Assembly (NCBI GenBank): GCA_000711775.1
Contig: ARYC01000248.1
Location: 103,712-167,711 of the forward strand
DNA from: Oxytricha trifallax
Lineage: Eukaryota > Ciliophora > Spirotrichea > Sporadotrichida > Oxytrichidae
Reading direction: 5' to 3'
DNA: 64,000 bases
Shown here: piece by piece, positions 45,540 through 57,302 of the stretch
How positions within the stretch are numbered: position 1 is the first letter of the stretch
How the letters are laid out: each line of letters starts with the position of its first letter
Notes under the pieces: model-generated
The model's input: only the letters and a program-made list of their open reading frames with translations
Databases searched by the model: none
What the model was told of the DNA's origin: nothing
Position numbers and translations under genes: made by a program

Positions 45540-47062
45540 AATGGGAGTGTAATTCTCACAATTATCAAGAAGATTTGCACATATAAATAGTTCTTTAAGG
45601 AAATTAAATACATCCTTTTAAAACCCTCAAATTTGAGTAATTCCCTTTTTACAAAATAGAGAAACTTATATATCATTTATAAATTAAAACTTGCGAAAAA
45701 ATATCAAAATTAATATTATCAAATTTAAAACTAATCTTATTCTCAAATTTAAAATTATTGTCTATTTATAATTAAGATATTAAATTTTATTTATAAATCA
45801 TAAATTTAAAAAGAAAAAAATTTCTGTATTTTTAAAGGTTAAATTACAGATTGTTAGATCTTAAGATAAACAGTTCTGCGATCTCAATTTGAATATTAAA
45901 AAATGCTTAATCATGTTATAAATGTATTTAATATTTCCAGAAGTCTTATTTAGGCTAAGAGTTTTTTTATTTCTGATAATTTAAATATTACAAACATACA
46001 ATCTTTTTGATAATTATTTACTTTTATTAAAGGCTTAAAATAAATTTTTAAAATGCCCACTTAATATGGATATCTTATAAACATTGATTATTTGCTGATC
46101 ATAAAATAAAGCATTTAGTTTTTTTAGTATCAAAAAATAAATAGCAAAATGAAACCCGTATTTTTATGAGTACATTGAAAAAATATAGTAAATTTATCTG
46201 AAACTTGAAAAAATAGTTACTGCCAATAAAACCCACCTATATCATAATATAAATCAATATAGGATTTTTTATTTTTTGGATGGTTAAAGTCTTATTAGAG
46301 TTAATAAATAGCTTCTGATTTTTTATTTAAGTTTAATTTATGTTGACTAATATAAATATTTTTCTTTTCTTATCTTGCTGTATTTATTTTACTTCGCAGT
46401 TAAAGACTAAGATATTTTATCTTATATTTATTAGATATATTTATACACTCATAATTTCTCGATTTCTGTTCTCATATTTTTTTAATGATGGATATTATTA
46501 TATAATAAGCTTTTTATAATAGATATAAACACTTTGATATTATAGCAGTTTTTTTTCTAAAACATTTCATAAAAATATATTATTCAATGCCTATCTTATT
46601 GGAAAGTGTTCGAGAGTACTTTGGACTTTTTTATAGTGGCATAGATTTAACATGATTTTTTAAGAGCTCAAATTAAATTTAAATACAGCACAGAGCAATT
46701 AATGATATTTACTGGCCTTAGTTTTAAATTCTATACATTAATATTCGTTCCATATAAGATTCATACAATTTACCCCAATACATATCCATTTGTTAAGTCA
46801 TTAAATTGCCTAGTTTTATTTCTTTTATATACCTATTTGTCATTTTTGTCTTAATATCTTCCAAGAAATAATTTTAAACAAATAACATTTAAATGACTAA
46901 AGTTTTTGGAGTTTATTTTTATAGCAATTTATAATTTAAATTACTCAAAATGATTAATTTCTACAATAATAAATCAATTTATAAAAATAAAGATAATGCT
47001 GCCGCATGAGTTCATATTCTCAAATGCTACATTTTTCAAGAAAACATACACTTTTTATGTTT
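45540..47062 (-). CDS. Beta-helix-like coding islands, minus strand
   Basis: Candidate islands: 45540-45625 (ELFICANLLDNCENYTPIII), about 46110-46250 (DIGGFYWQQLFFQVSDKFTI), 46670-46762 (NINVQNLKLRPVNIINCSVL) and 46975-47062 (VYVFLKNVAFENMNSCGSII). Each is separated by AT-rich spacer. The strand follows from the repeat pattern; individual islands are short, so each is only moderately supported. Confidence 0.45.
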
Positions 47063-47567
47063 AATTAAATACAAAAGAATATTTGTAATTTATTTTATTT
47101 GATCAATTATTGAGAATTCTTTTGTATTTTATGATTCTTAGAATATTAATGTATTAGAATTTATACTATTAATTAGATAATTTAAAAATTAAATATTCTA
47201 TGAATTTTAAAATCCTCGAAACAATTAATTTTCATGACTAACATGCTGTAAATTACTGAAGAGAAATTATAGTGATTTATAAATCACTATTAATGTAAAT
47301 AAAACGAAAAATACATGAATTTTAAATATTAGATCAACATAGAATGAATTTTTAATTAAAAAATAAGCATAGAAATTTAAAAATATAATTGATTAAACAG
47401 CTTTTAAAGATAGTAGAATTTTCTCCTTGTTTCATTAAATTACTCTTTTTTCACATCAACTAAGAAGTTTTATTTTTTAAATTGAAATATTAACAATACT
47501 TTAATTTTAATTTATAATTTTTTTATGTAATAACTTCCTATCTCATTTTTTAAATAAACTATCTAAT

Positions 47568-47983
47568 ATTGTAGAAATACATTTGAATTTGGAAAATTAA
47601 TTTTAATTAAAATAAATATAATTCAAAATCTTTGCAGTTAAAGTTAACCAATTTAAACGATCTTGGGCTCATTCGATAGAGAATTCAAAATTAGTTGGAC
47701 TTTATTATTGGCGGTACTATTTTATCGCATCCTAGAGCGAGATAACTCGACTTTAATGTGAGGGTAAAATTTAATGAATAAAGAAGGGTTTAATTAAAGC
47801 GAAGTTATCTCGCTCCAGGGATGCGATAAAATAGTACCGCCAATAATAAAGTCCAACTAATTTTGAATTCTCTATCGAAAGAGCCCAAGATCGTTCAAAT
47901 TGGTCAACTTTAACTGCCACGATTTTGATTTATTATAAATTTAATTAATTATATTTTCCCAATTTCGAATGTATTCCTACAAT
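47568..47983. mobile_element. Palindromic MITE, TTGTAGGAATACATTTG family, well preserved
   Basis: AATATTGTAGAAATACATTT at the left and ATTCCTACAATATT at the right. Arms near-identical in inversion, with gcgataaaatagtaccgcc in the inner part. It lies between minus-strand coding islands, i.e. in spacer. Confidence 0.9.
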
Positions 47984-48254
47984 ATTCCACATAATAAAAT
48001 GAATTTTCTTTAAACATTTAACTATAAGAAGTAATCAATAATATTTTAAATAAGCTAAGCATCTTTAAATTCTAAAAATTATTTGAAAAATTAAACAAAT
48101 ATAAAAATTTATGATTAACCACGAAGGTTATTTTATTTAATATCCTCTATTCAACTTGTATTTCTAATAGAATTGGAAGTAATTAATAGGGAAAATTTTT
48201 ACTAACAGATATAATAGGGGAGGGGAGGGTAAGATAGGTCCCCAGTAATTATAA

Positions 48255-48450
48255 TTTTCATTTTTATTGCTATAATAGTATAAACATACCCTCCATAGTC
48301 GTTCATCTCAATAAAACTATTGAACTCAAAGATAAAATTTTTGAAGGTCACATTCTAAAAAAAACAATTATTATATTAATAAATGCATGTTTAGTTTTGA
48401 GTAGATAATACTTTACATCGGAAGGGCACTTTCCAATAAAGCATTCCTAT
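48255..48450 (-). CDS. Beta-helix-like coding islands, minus strand (rightmost)
   Basis: 48255-48360 reads NVTFKNFIFEFNSFIEMNDY then GGYVYTIIAIK; 48395-48450 reads RNALLESALPMQSII. The GGYVYTI rung fixes the strand. Islands of the opposite strand start only 500 bp to the right. Confidence 0.55.
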
Positions 48451-48975
48451 AATAAATTTTGATTTATATAAAAAAATTATGTAAAAATTGTAGGCAAACT
48501 AAAATCACAAAAACAATCATTAAAAAACTACTTTAACTATAAATAAAAATGTAGCAAACAATACTTTCCATAAATAATAATACTTACTTATATAAGAATT
48601 AATAAAAATGATGTTAAGCTTTATAAAGAAAATAGACAATATAAATTTAGATGTAATTAATTTTGAGTATATCAAATAAATTTATAAAACAAGTTATAAT
48701 AAATTATCCATAATCTTAAGATAAAAAATATTCATTATATAAATTTTAAATAAAATAATTAGCAAACATTACTTTTTAGTTTTTTACTTGATTTAATAAA
48801 GTCTTTAGTATTTAAAAAAATTAAGCTTTCTAATTAAATGTGATGGTTAAGGATCTTCTATCCTTTACCTCTAATAAAATTTGAATAATTTAATTTTATG
48901 AATAATCATAATAAGTATATCAAATTTAAAATGAATAAAACTTTTTTTAATATCTTTGTTTAATTTAAAATTAAT

Positions 48976-49760
48976 CCAAAATAGAGTGTATCATTGAAAA
49001 TTATCAATACCACAATTTCTAACCTTTTTATGATAAGAACTGGAGATCCCAATAGCTATTTTTAATATGAAGATGTAAAATTATTTATAAATAATAATTT
49101 AATGTGTATAATAACATGATTGCTTTAAATGGAGCTGATATTTACTTTTCAATAGAAAATTAAAGCTTTTTAGATTATATCACCTTTTAATAATAAATTT
49201 AAAAAAAAATTTAATATTTAATTACCTTTTAATCTGTTGGCTCTGTGGCAAAAATAATATATAAATCTTATCAAAATTAATTATTTATTGGGTTTTGTAT
49301 TAAAATAATTAAATTATTTTTTTAGTAGATGTTTACTTATATTTAGAATAAATTCAAATGATTTTTTATGTCTATTTTCAACTTTTAACAAAAATTAATA
49401 ACTAAATCTAAAATGTTATTGAACCAATTTTGGTTTATAATTATTTTAAAACTTTTTTATTAAATTAATTATAATTGACATTATTGTATTTATTTACATT
49501 AATATAAAAATACTTAGCGAGAATAATCACATAAATATTAATAACTCAACGTTATCACAAATTTAACTTTATAAAGGCAGTGTTATAGATATTATTTCCG
49601 CAATTCAGTCATAAATTACAATAAAAAATTAGAGTTAAATCAAATATTTATCTTTTTCTGGTCTAAATAATAGTACATTCTTAACTCTTGATTCATAATA
49701 TTACCAATGTACAATTGAATGGGGGGTAAATAATTTTAATTGAATATTTTACAGTTTTTG
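48976..49760 (+). CDS. Beta-helix-like coding islands, plus strand (leftmost)
   Basis: 48976-49119 reads SLKIINTTISNLFMIRTGDP then NSYFQYEDVKLFINNN; 49129-49190 reads GADIYFSIENQSFLDYITF; about 49566-49640 reads YKGSVIDIISAIQSQITI; 49666-49760 reads LLIHNITNVQLNGGQIILIE. These resemble the plus-strand islands at 59.3-61.8 kb (for example YKGSLIHFSKQSNII). Probably the start of one long plus-strand gene that TBE-3, a foldback and TBE-4 interrupt. Confidence 0.55.
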
Positions 49761-50149
49761 TCTGCCAATGTTAAGAATTGATATTGTTAATAAAGAATAT
49801 AAAAATAGGATTACTCCTTTAAGAAAAATATGGCATTTTACCAATTATTAGAAGAGATTAAGCTGTAGTTTAATTAGACTATAATTAATATAAAATTATA
49901 ATGTATTTTTTTTAAAACTTCTGTATAAAAATCTCTCATATCTATAAATATTTCTATCTTAATTTAAGTCTAGCTCATTTAAACTATCGATAATATAATA
50001 GCCTTATTTTTAAAGTTTGGTTTTTCTTACTTCCGCTATTTAATAAATTAAAATTAAGTTTATTATATTAATTTTCTATTTTAATTTTACTTAGCAGAAT
50101 ATAATAGCTATTAATTATAAGAATTAATTTAAATCATTCACTTTATGAC

Positions 50150-50310
50150 TAAATATGAAAAATAATTTAGTGTCCCATAAAGCAAATATATCGTCTTTAA
50201 TTATAAGGAGCATTTAGCTGTATTTTGAGGCATTCTATAAAATTTGCAAGTGATAATATAAATACTATAGCGCCAAACTTTATAAGTGAGAATATTTGGT
50301 CGCTTTAATT
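50150..50310 (+). CDS. Beta-helix-like coding island, plus strand
   Basis: Reads QGAFSCILRHSIKFASDNIN then TIAPNFISENIWSLQ. It is the last island before TBE-3 at 50799. Confidence 0.55.
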
Positions 50311-50937
50311 AAAGTATATTAAATTTTATTTCCCTTGAAAAAGTGAATTACAACCAAAGAGATAAAATTTGACAGAAAAAGTTATTTATAAAATTTATAA
50401 GGTATTCTTCAATTAAAATCAATAGTGAAATGAATATAAAAAATCTTTTTAGGAATTAATAATAAAAGTTATTAAAAGGTAATTTAGTAATATATGAATA
50501 CAATAAAATATTTTTAAGCGTAATAAAGCTTGATAATAAATCAAGTAAATAATAGAAGAATAATATAGAGAATCATGCCATGTATCTCAAATAATTCAAA
50601 AAATAAGATATTATAATATTCAAATGTCTCCATGGAATATATCTAAATAATTATTTTCTTAAACCTCTAAATTTCATTAATTTTATGCGTTAATTGGTCA
50701 TTAACCCAATTAAATATATTAGGGCTTAATATTGTATACAATTAGCAACTGAGTATTAATTATTTAACCTAATAATTCTTAAATAATTTATATTCAATCA
50801 AAACCCCAAAACCCCTTAGTGAGGTTTATAAGTGCTTTGATTTGTAGGGTATTGTTGGGGTCTTATTGGGGTTAGAAGACAAAATGCAGGTTTTATCTTA
50901 ATTTAATGAATATTTAATAAACTTTAGTTTACTTAAA

Positions 50938-52386
50938 TCATACAAATTTTATCTGCTTGTCTTTATAATATCTTTTAAACCTTGCTCTCTCAAGTGGGTC
51001 AAGTATGTCATCTAATGTTAACAGAGGATAGTTAGGAGCTCTCACGATTATCATCTCTACTATGCTTTTAATTTCTTAGCAGACATCTTCTTACTTTATA
51101 TGTTTCTGAGCCAAACTTATTGATTATTTTTCATGCTTTGTACCAAAGTAAGACATACATTCCATGTCACTTTCTAATATTATTGCTGCTACTGCCCAAA
51201 CATCCCATTAAACAGAACCATAGACCACTTCTCTCTATTGGGAAGTAACCTGGAGTACCAACCACCTGTGCTAAAGTGACAATCTCCTATCTTAAAGCTC
51301 TATTGAAATCGATAACCACTACTTCTAAAGGGCAAAGATTTAGCATAAAGTTTTCAGGCTTAAAATCTCTATGAACATATCCAAGTTCATGCAACTCCTT
51401 AACACCCTGAATCATATCTGAGAGTATATCGTTTAAATCGTCAGGGTATCTATTGTGATATAGGTAGTCTCTCAGAGTCATCTCAAATTTCTTTAGCCTT
51501 AATGCGATGAAACCATAACTTAAAATAACACCATTTAGCTTAAGCAAATTCTTGCAGTCTTTTCTTTAGGCCTCTCTAAGTACCATGTATTCAATAGCAA
51601 ACTCGTTCTAATACTGTTGGTTCTTAATAAGATAACTGAATGGATACACCTTGTATGCATACTCATCAACTACTATGAGCTTTGCTTTTGCAGGCACGTT
51701 TATATTCAAGTAGTTTTCAATACAAGTGCTGAGAACAACTGCATTTAATGCAGGTATATTCATAGCCTTCGCTTAGAAGCATGCTAAAATTGTATTACCA
51801 GCTGGCTGGTTCATCGATTCATATCGCTTCTGTCTCTTGAGTCTCTCTTGCTGCTCTCTTTATGACTCAAGAGTATTAGATTTTCTTTTAGCTGGCACTA
51901 GTTTTTTAGTCTCTTAATCTTCAACCAAGAACTCACTGAGGTGATGCTTTTGCATATGCCTTTTAACTTTAGCTGAGTGAGTATATGATTTCATGCATGT
52001 CGTACACTAATACCTACCATCTACCTTTTCATGCTTGAAATAGATCTTGGCTTTGCCAGAGTGTACCTCTTTAAGGTGTCTCTTCAAGCTTTGTTCAGTT
52101 GAGAAATGATTCTAGCAGTCTTTACATTAATATGTTTTTATCTTTTCGATTAGTTGCTGTTCTTTTAGCTCCTCAACATAATAAATTTAAGTTTAAACCC
52201 CTATCTCTCTGCACTCTCCCTCTGGTTTAATACTTCTATGATAAAAACCTCTGCTTCAAATTCAAGAGCTCTTAGCTCTACCTCCCTCTCAACATAAATG
52301 ATTTCAGGCTTTTTAGTGGAGCCAAAGTTGAGCATTGATTGACCTGCTCCTAAAAGTTCAGCTCTACGATTTAAGTTGACCGCCAT
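50938..52386 (-). pseudogene. TBE-3 zinc-finger/protein-kinase fusion, frameshifted
   Basis: Start ATG 52386-52384 (MAVNLNRRAELLGAGQSMLN). A 2-nt CT gain near 52207 shifts the frame after about 60 codons. Beyond it two C2H2-like fingers follow, CKDCQNHFSTEQSLKRHLKE and CTTCMKSYTHSAKVKRHMQK. The kinase half (51287-51547 open) has HRDFKPENFMLN, where the usual Leu/Ile is Phe, and DFNRALR. Another 1-nt loss lies near 51240. Stop TGA 50938-50940. Intact relatives are about 480 residues. Confidence 0.88.
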
Positions 52387-52559
52387 GTTTAAATTCAAAT
52401 TTAAATTTCTATTATAAAGCTCTTAAAACCTCTATAGCTATATCTGGACTATTTAGGAGTTGCAACAGCATTAATGATGGTTTTATCTAAGCTCTAAGAC
52501 TTCATATTTATACTCAGTTTATAAGTATAATTTTCTTAATTTTACTCTTAATAATTTTG

Positions 52560-52760
52560 ATTCTGGTACCAACTAAGATAAAGTTCAGGTTGGTACTGGT
52601 ACCAATTAAGTTCAAAACCAGATTGGAACTTTTCGATTAAAACCTCACTGGATTAAATATAGGTACTAATTAAGTTTTGGTACTATTGAATTGGTACCAA
52701 TTAAACTTAAACGAATTTAGTACCGGTACTAATTAAATTTAAACAAATTTAATACTAATT
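52560..52760. promoter_or_regulatory. TBE-3 divergent spacer with repeated GGTACC motifs
   Basis: Repeated GGTACC, GGTACTGGTACC and TAGTACCGGTACTAAT units lie between the divergent genes, as in TBE-1 and TBE-4. Confidence 0.5.
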
Positions 52761-52952
52761 TAATGGAACTAAATTGATAAAAATGGAGCTCCATCTCTGA
52801 TGTTTGTTACAGCTTCTGCGAACTTTCTCCACGTATCGTTACAGGGTTGACCTCCTAAAAGATGACCATATTTAATAGTAAGTTTTTAAACAATAGGATC
52901 CAGAAGTCTATAAATTATAATTTGAAATTCATTAATAGGAAGAGGAACAAAG

Positions 52953-53739
52953 ATGAAATCACTCAATGATCAAATGAAAAGAGTCGAGGCTCAAATGATC
53001 TCAAGATTCAGAAGTAAAGAAGATCTCTATCGATACCTAACCTTACATGGTAAGATAACTTGACGACTATTAACATCTTAAAAAGTTGGATTATTCCTTC
53101 CAACGATGGAAGGTACAAAAATTTCATTCTTGAAAGCAATACTTTGCGAGGAGAAGAAAGCTTTTAAAAATAAAGAGATTAAACTAATAGAAATTCCCAA
53201 CTACCCTGAGATTTCAGTCACTAATCTTTATGAGGATGCCATGTAAGATGAGGAAGTGGCAGTTACCTTCCTACAAAGAAACAACTCTCTAATAAACTAC
53301 CAGAGAGGAACTTTTTCTTTGGTGTTCTTGGTACAATAAAAGAGGAGTATCTCAGAGAAATAATTGAAGAAGCACATAAGAAACGATATTCTATCCCTCC
53401 TGAAGACTAGAAAAAGCAAGGCATTCTAATAAGCTCAGCTTGGCTAGAGGAACTTAAGAAGCATCCTTATCTTTCAAGTAAGCTTTGACATATAACTTTG
53501 TAGGAAAATCTGGCACTGGTATATATCTTATGAAAGAGCATGCAAAGGTTCACAGAGAAAGAAAGTCGGAGACAATTCATGAGGTGAGCAAGAGGCTTTA
53601 TAAAGAGGTCTAAAAACCAGATGAAATGAACATAGATGCAGGAGCTGGCACTAAGAGAAGAAATATGGGCCCAAGCAAGCCATAAGAAGAGGAGAAGAAA
53701 GAGAAGCCAAACCCCTTTATGGGTTAGTTAAATATGTGA
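52953..53739 (+). pseudogene. TBE-3 22-kDa ORF, one frameshift
   Basis: ATG 52953 gives MKSLNDQMKRVEAQMISRFR then DLYRYLTLH, a 36-nt intron-like segment (53050-53085, with an in-frame TGA if unspliced), VGLFLPTMEGTKISFLKAIL and IPNYPEISVTNLYEDAM. A 1-nt loss near 53257 shifts the frame before KLPERNFFFGVLGTI. The tail GPSKPQEEEKKEKPNPFMG ends at TGA 53737-53739. Convergent with the transposase. No known domain recognised. Confidence 0.85.
53050..53085 (+). other. Probable 36-nt intron in TBE-3 22-kDa ORF
   Basis: GTAAGATAAC...AAAAAG; retention would bring an in-frame TGA (ACT TGA) after four codons, whereas removal joins ...YLTLH to VGLFLP. Confidence 0.7.
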
Positions 53740-54429
53740 ATATATTAATTCTTTAAATCTAAAACTTATTTATAAACATTCATTCTTCCCTCTCTCGCAC
53801 AGACTGTTGTCTTATCTACGCTCACTCTCTTACAGCTGCTTTGAATGAAGTCTACTGTATCGATGGGCAAGTCATGCATAAGATGATACAGCAGCAGCTT
53901 ATTGTAGTGAGTCTTGATTTAACTCCAGTAGAATTCAATTCCATTAAATTATGGGCTATAAGGAACGTTGTATACAGGAGTTATGTTTAGCTCTTCATAA
54001 GCTTTCTTAGACTCCTTAGTCTTATGAACTGAGAGGTTATCAACAAACAGGATGATCTCTTGGTTACTATACTTCTCTCTGAGCTTATGTAGGAACTCTA
54101 TATACTACTCTCGCTTAATAGAGCGAGGGTGAATAACATAACTCTCTAGGCCTGAATCTTCACTTATACCAGATAAAATTGCATGGGTGACTACCTTCAC
54201 TTTTTAATCATAGACTTCTATATTATCATACTTCTTATAAAACCCCAAGAGTAATTTTTTAGAGAATCGTGAGTATGATAAATTAAATTAAGAATTCCTC
54301 ATCTTCCAAATATATCAAAAGTCAAAACCCATTAGTGAGATTGGAAAAACCAATGGAAAGTGAAAATTAAAAAGTGATTTATAAAACCCTTAATTTAAAC
54401 TATTAAACGATTAAATATTTAAAATTACA

Positions 54430-55040
54430 AAACATGGCAGACTTTGTTGCTGTCGAGTCTTTCAGCGAATACTGAGCTAGTGAGGCGAACTTAAGGTCAT
54501 TTTGTAGCCCTTCGAAATCTCGGAGGAATTTGGGTGCTCGGGGCACACAGCACACGCCCTGGCGAAGTTGCGTTTGATGTAGTTTTCGCAGTCTCCCGGT
54601 CTACTAATTAATCACAACTCTCACTCAAGACAGCTGCATCAGGGAATGCCCAGTCTCTCACGCGAAGAAAGACCAGTCTGGAGATGTCATCGCCTGGAAG
54701 GAAGATCTGCTCTTGAGCATTGGCCTTGAGGAATTGCGATACCTGGGCGCGGGGATCAAGCAATGGGTACTGAGTGGCATCGGGCGCCTACCTATAGGCA
54801 AGCAGGGAGGCATTCAGCTGCTCCACGAGTTGAGTAGAGGAGTGCTCGGAACATCGGGACCTCGCCATGAGTCGACAATGGCTGCTCGACAAGGGGCTGC
54901 GCAAGACCAGTACATTCTTTGATGGCTTGGCTCAGGAGGAGCGCTAGTGGTAGCAATTGCAGTGGATTAGTGCTCTGTCTCCTCATCAGAGCCGTTGGAC
55001 CCCTTTCTTTGGCCAGGGAGTTGCGCGAAGTCAGCATGCA
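54430..55040 (-). CDS. Outward-reading frame in left arm of the GC-rich palindrome
   Basis: Reading outward from the centre: MLTSRNSLAKERGPTALMRR, SQAIKECTGLAQPLVEQPLS, then by comparison with the right arm ANAQEQIFLPGDDISRLVFL. The arm copies differ by small indels, so neither is cleanly open throughout (this arm shifts near 54860). No family recognised. Codon use is GC-rich, unlike the TBE genes and host islands, suggesting a foreign or different-background origin. Confidence 0.4.
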
Positions 55041-55059
55041 CAAGCACAGTAGCAGACTA

Positions 55060-55690
55060 CGGGGTATGCTTGTGCATGCTGACTTCGCGCAACTCCCTGG
55101 CCAAAGAAGGGGGTCCAACGGCTCTGATGAGGAGACAGAGCACTAATCAACTGCAATTGCTACCACTAGCGCTCCTCCTGAGGCCAAGCCATCAAAGAAT
55201 GTACAGGTCTTGCGCAGCCCCTAGTCGAGCAGCCATTGTCGACTCATGACGAGGTCCCGATGTCCGAGCACTCCTCTACTCAACTCGTGGAGCAGCTGAA
55301 TGCCTCCCTGCTTGCCTATAGGTAGGCGCCCGATGCCACTCAGTACCCATTGCTTGATCCCCGCGCCCAGGTATCGCAATTCCTCAAGGCCAATGCTCAA
55401 GAGCAGATCTTCCTTCCAGGCGATGACATCTCCAGACTGGTCTTTCTTCGCGTGAGAGACTGGGCATTCCCTGATGCAGCTGTCTTGAGTGAGAGTTGTG
55501 ATTAATTAGTAGACCGGGAGACTGCGAAAACTACATCAAACGCAACTTCGCCAGGGCGTGTGCTGTGTGCCCCGAGCACCCAAATTCCTCCTAGATTTCG
55601 AAGGGCTACAAAATGACCTTAAGTTCGCCCCACTAGCTCAGTATTCGCTGAAAGACTCGACTGCAACAAAGTCTGCCATGTTTGTAATTT
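55060..55690 (+). CDS. Outward-reading frame in right arm of the GC-rich palindrome
   Basis: Mirror of the left-arm frame. A 1-nt gain near 55180 creates a TGA (55179-55181); after it the frame is open through EVPMSEHSSTQLVEQLNASL, APDATQYPLLDPRAQVSQFL, QIFLPGDDISRLVFLRVRDW and AFPDAAVLSESCDQL. An overlapping frame then offers GDCENYIKRNFARACAVCPE, which has a CxxC. It looks like a real, slightly damaged protein of about 230 residues with unknown function. Confidence 0.45.
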
Positions 55691-56611
55691 TAAATATTTA
55701 ATCGTTTAATAGTTTAAATTAAGGGTTTTATAAATCACTTTTTAATTTTCACTTTCTACTCGTTTTTCCAATCTCACTAATGGGTTTTGACTTTTGATAT
55801 ATTTGGAAGATGAGGAATTCTTAATTTAATTTATCATACTCACGATTCCTAAAAAATTACTCTTGCGGTTTTACCAAGACTTATTAAAAAAGGTGTTAAA
55901 GGTAAACACAGCTTCATCAGCGTGTATGAACTTGATGTTATTAGTAATAGCTCTCTGCATTTAATCATATATATAGTTTAAATTATTACTATAAAATGGC
56001 ACTGTAAAATCAATCACTCTCTTCACTCTGTTGACAGTCTTGAAAGTAATACCATTTCTTCTATAAATATTGGCTATAGTCTAAGGAGAGATACGCATGT
56101 CAGGAAACCTGCGATGAAACATCACAGCTCGCTAGTCTAATGGAAAGTGTGCCCAATACTTCAAAGTCTTAGAGTCGCAGAGGAAGTCAATATGAGCCTG
56201 AGAGAACTTTTATTTTCTTGCAGGATGCGTTCAACAACCAGAATTAAAATGCTAAACAGCTAGCAAGCAGTGATACCTAACAGTTGAGGCACTCTTGCGT
56301 AATAACTATGCTATTGCTACATAATTTAGTACAGGTTTGGCTTAGTCTATATTAATACTTGTACCATACCTAAGCTTAAGCAGTAAATCTAAATATTACT
56401 CATCATAAATAGACCCTAAATTTCGCTAATTTCTATTTCTCATTTTGCAAATTGGCCTAATTTCTCTACTAACCCCAATAAGACCCCAACTATACCCTAC
56501 AAATCAAAGCACTTATAAACCTCACTAAGGGGTTTTGGGGTTTTGAATGAATTTTTTTAAAGATTGCTCTTGATTATAATTTATAATTTTAATTTAATTT
56601 TTAAATTGTTT

Positions 56612-56815
56612 ATTGATTCAATTACGGGAAATATTCTTTTTGATGATGTAACATTAAAAAATTTATATGGAGTTAATGGTGTCCTAATTTACATAAAACA
56701 ATCTATTTTTATAATTTAAGATTTTAATAAAAAACAAGAATTTAATCTTGTTAAAATTGCATTTAAAAATATTCAAAAATGCATTAAAGTATTATCTAAT
56801 TGTCAATAATAGTTT
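56612..56815 (+). CDS. Beta-helix-like coding island right of TBE-3
   Basis: Reads TGNILFDDVTLKNLYGVNGV then LIYIKQSIFIIQDFNKKQEF. The rung style matches the plus-strand islands left of TBE-3 and at 59.3-61.8 kb, so TBE-3 probably sits in a spacer of this gene. Confidence 0.55.
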
Positions 56816-57302
56816 TACATATAGTTTTTTAATTTCTTTTCTATTCATAAGAAATTTTTAAACTATTGTAAACAACTAAGAATATTATCATATATCTTTT
56901 TTTATATTCTTGTTTTTAGAAGAAAATATTTAAGTTTTTCTCCTTAATTTTCAGCAATAATGATAAATTTAAATTTCTTAAATCTTTGAAAATATAATTT
57001 GCACAAATCATTAAATAACGGAATTAGATATAAATATCCTAATTCTCAAATAGAATATCTTAATTAAAAATAAAATAGTTAGAAGAGTATTGACTCTTGA
57101 AAGAATTCTAACATTATATATGAGTTTGCCATTTTTTTCTAATTTTCCATATTAACTTATAACTTAACTTATGTATTGACAAGGTATGATTACTAAAAAA
57201 ACATTTGTCATAAATATATGTTAAGTATTTTAAATTATTTTTGTAATATGATAGCTATTAATCAATAACTATCACTTAATATTAAGTTCTTAGCTGAAAA
57301 AG

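Larger units (their letters stand above)
54240..55871. mobile_element. 1632-bp GC-rich palindromic element with TA target duplication
   Basis: Inverted ends AAACCCCAAGAGTAATTTTT and AAAAATTACTCTTGCGGTTT, with TA at 54238-54239 and 55872-55873. Arms of about 807 bp are near-identical inverted copies around an 18-base loop near 55055. The inner 600 bp of each arm is far more GC-rich than anything else in the window and is open for long stretches. TA duplication suggests Tc1/mariner-type mobilisation. Confidence 0.92.
53740..56443 (-). pseudogene. TBE-3 transposase, split by a palindrome and with a TGA codon
   Basis: ATG at 56443-56441 (MRNRNQRNLGSIYDEQYLDL). Codon 71 is TGA (56233-56231), at the same place as in TBE-1. 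The gene is interrupted between the first and second catalytic Asp by the 1632-bp element at 54240-55871, and a frameshift also lies near 55885. First Asp (HADEAVF), second Asp (FVDNLSVHK) and Glu (NGIEFYW) are all present. The C-terminus (REGRMNVYK) runs into the convergent 22-kDa ORF without a clear TGA. Confidence 0.88.
50799..56545 (-). mobile_element. TBE transposon 3, reverse orientation
   Basis: Ends caaaaccccaaaacccc (50799) and its inverse (56545), with AAT duplicated at 50796-50798 and 56546-56548. It is 5747 bp, about 4.1 kb without the 1632-bp palindrome at 54240-55871. Order left to right: zinc-finger/kinase (-), 22-kDa ORF (+), transposase (-). Same subfamily as TBE-1 and TBE-4 by TIR and spacer motifs. 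Confidence 0.95.

Noticed and set aside
50799-50815. C4A4 repeats as true chromosome ends or sites of telomere addition
   Set aside because: Each occurrence is the tip of a TBE terminal inverted repeat with an ANT duplication and TBE genes inside; DNA continues on both sides.
54713-55249. Several overlapping 70-110 codon frames in the GC-rich palindrome
   Set aside because: Only the outward frame common to both arms was kept; the others are shadows arising because TGA is the only stop.
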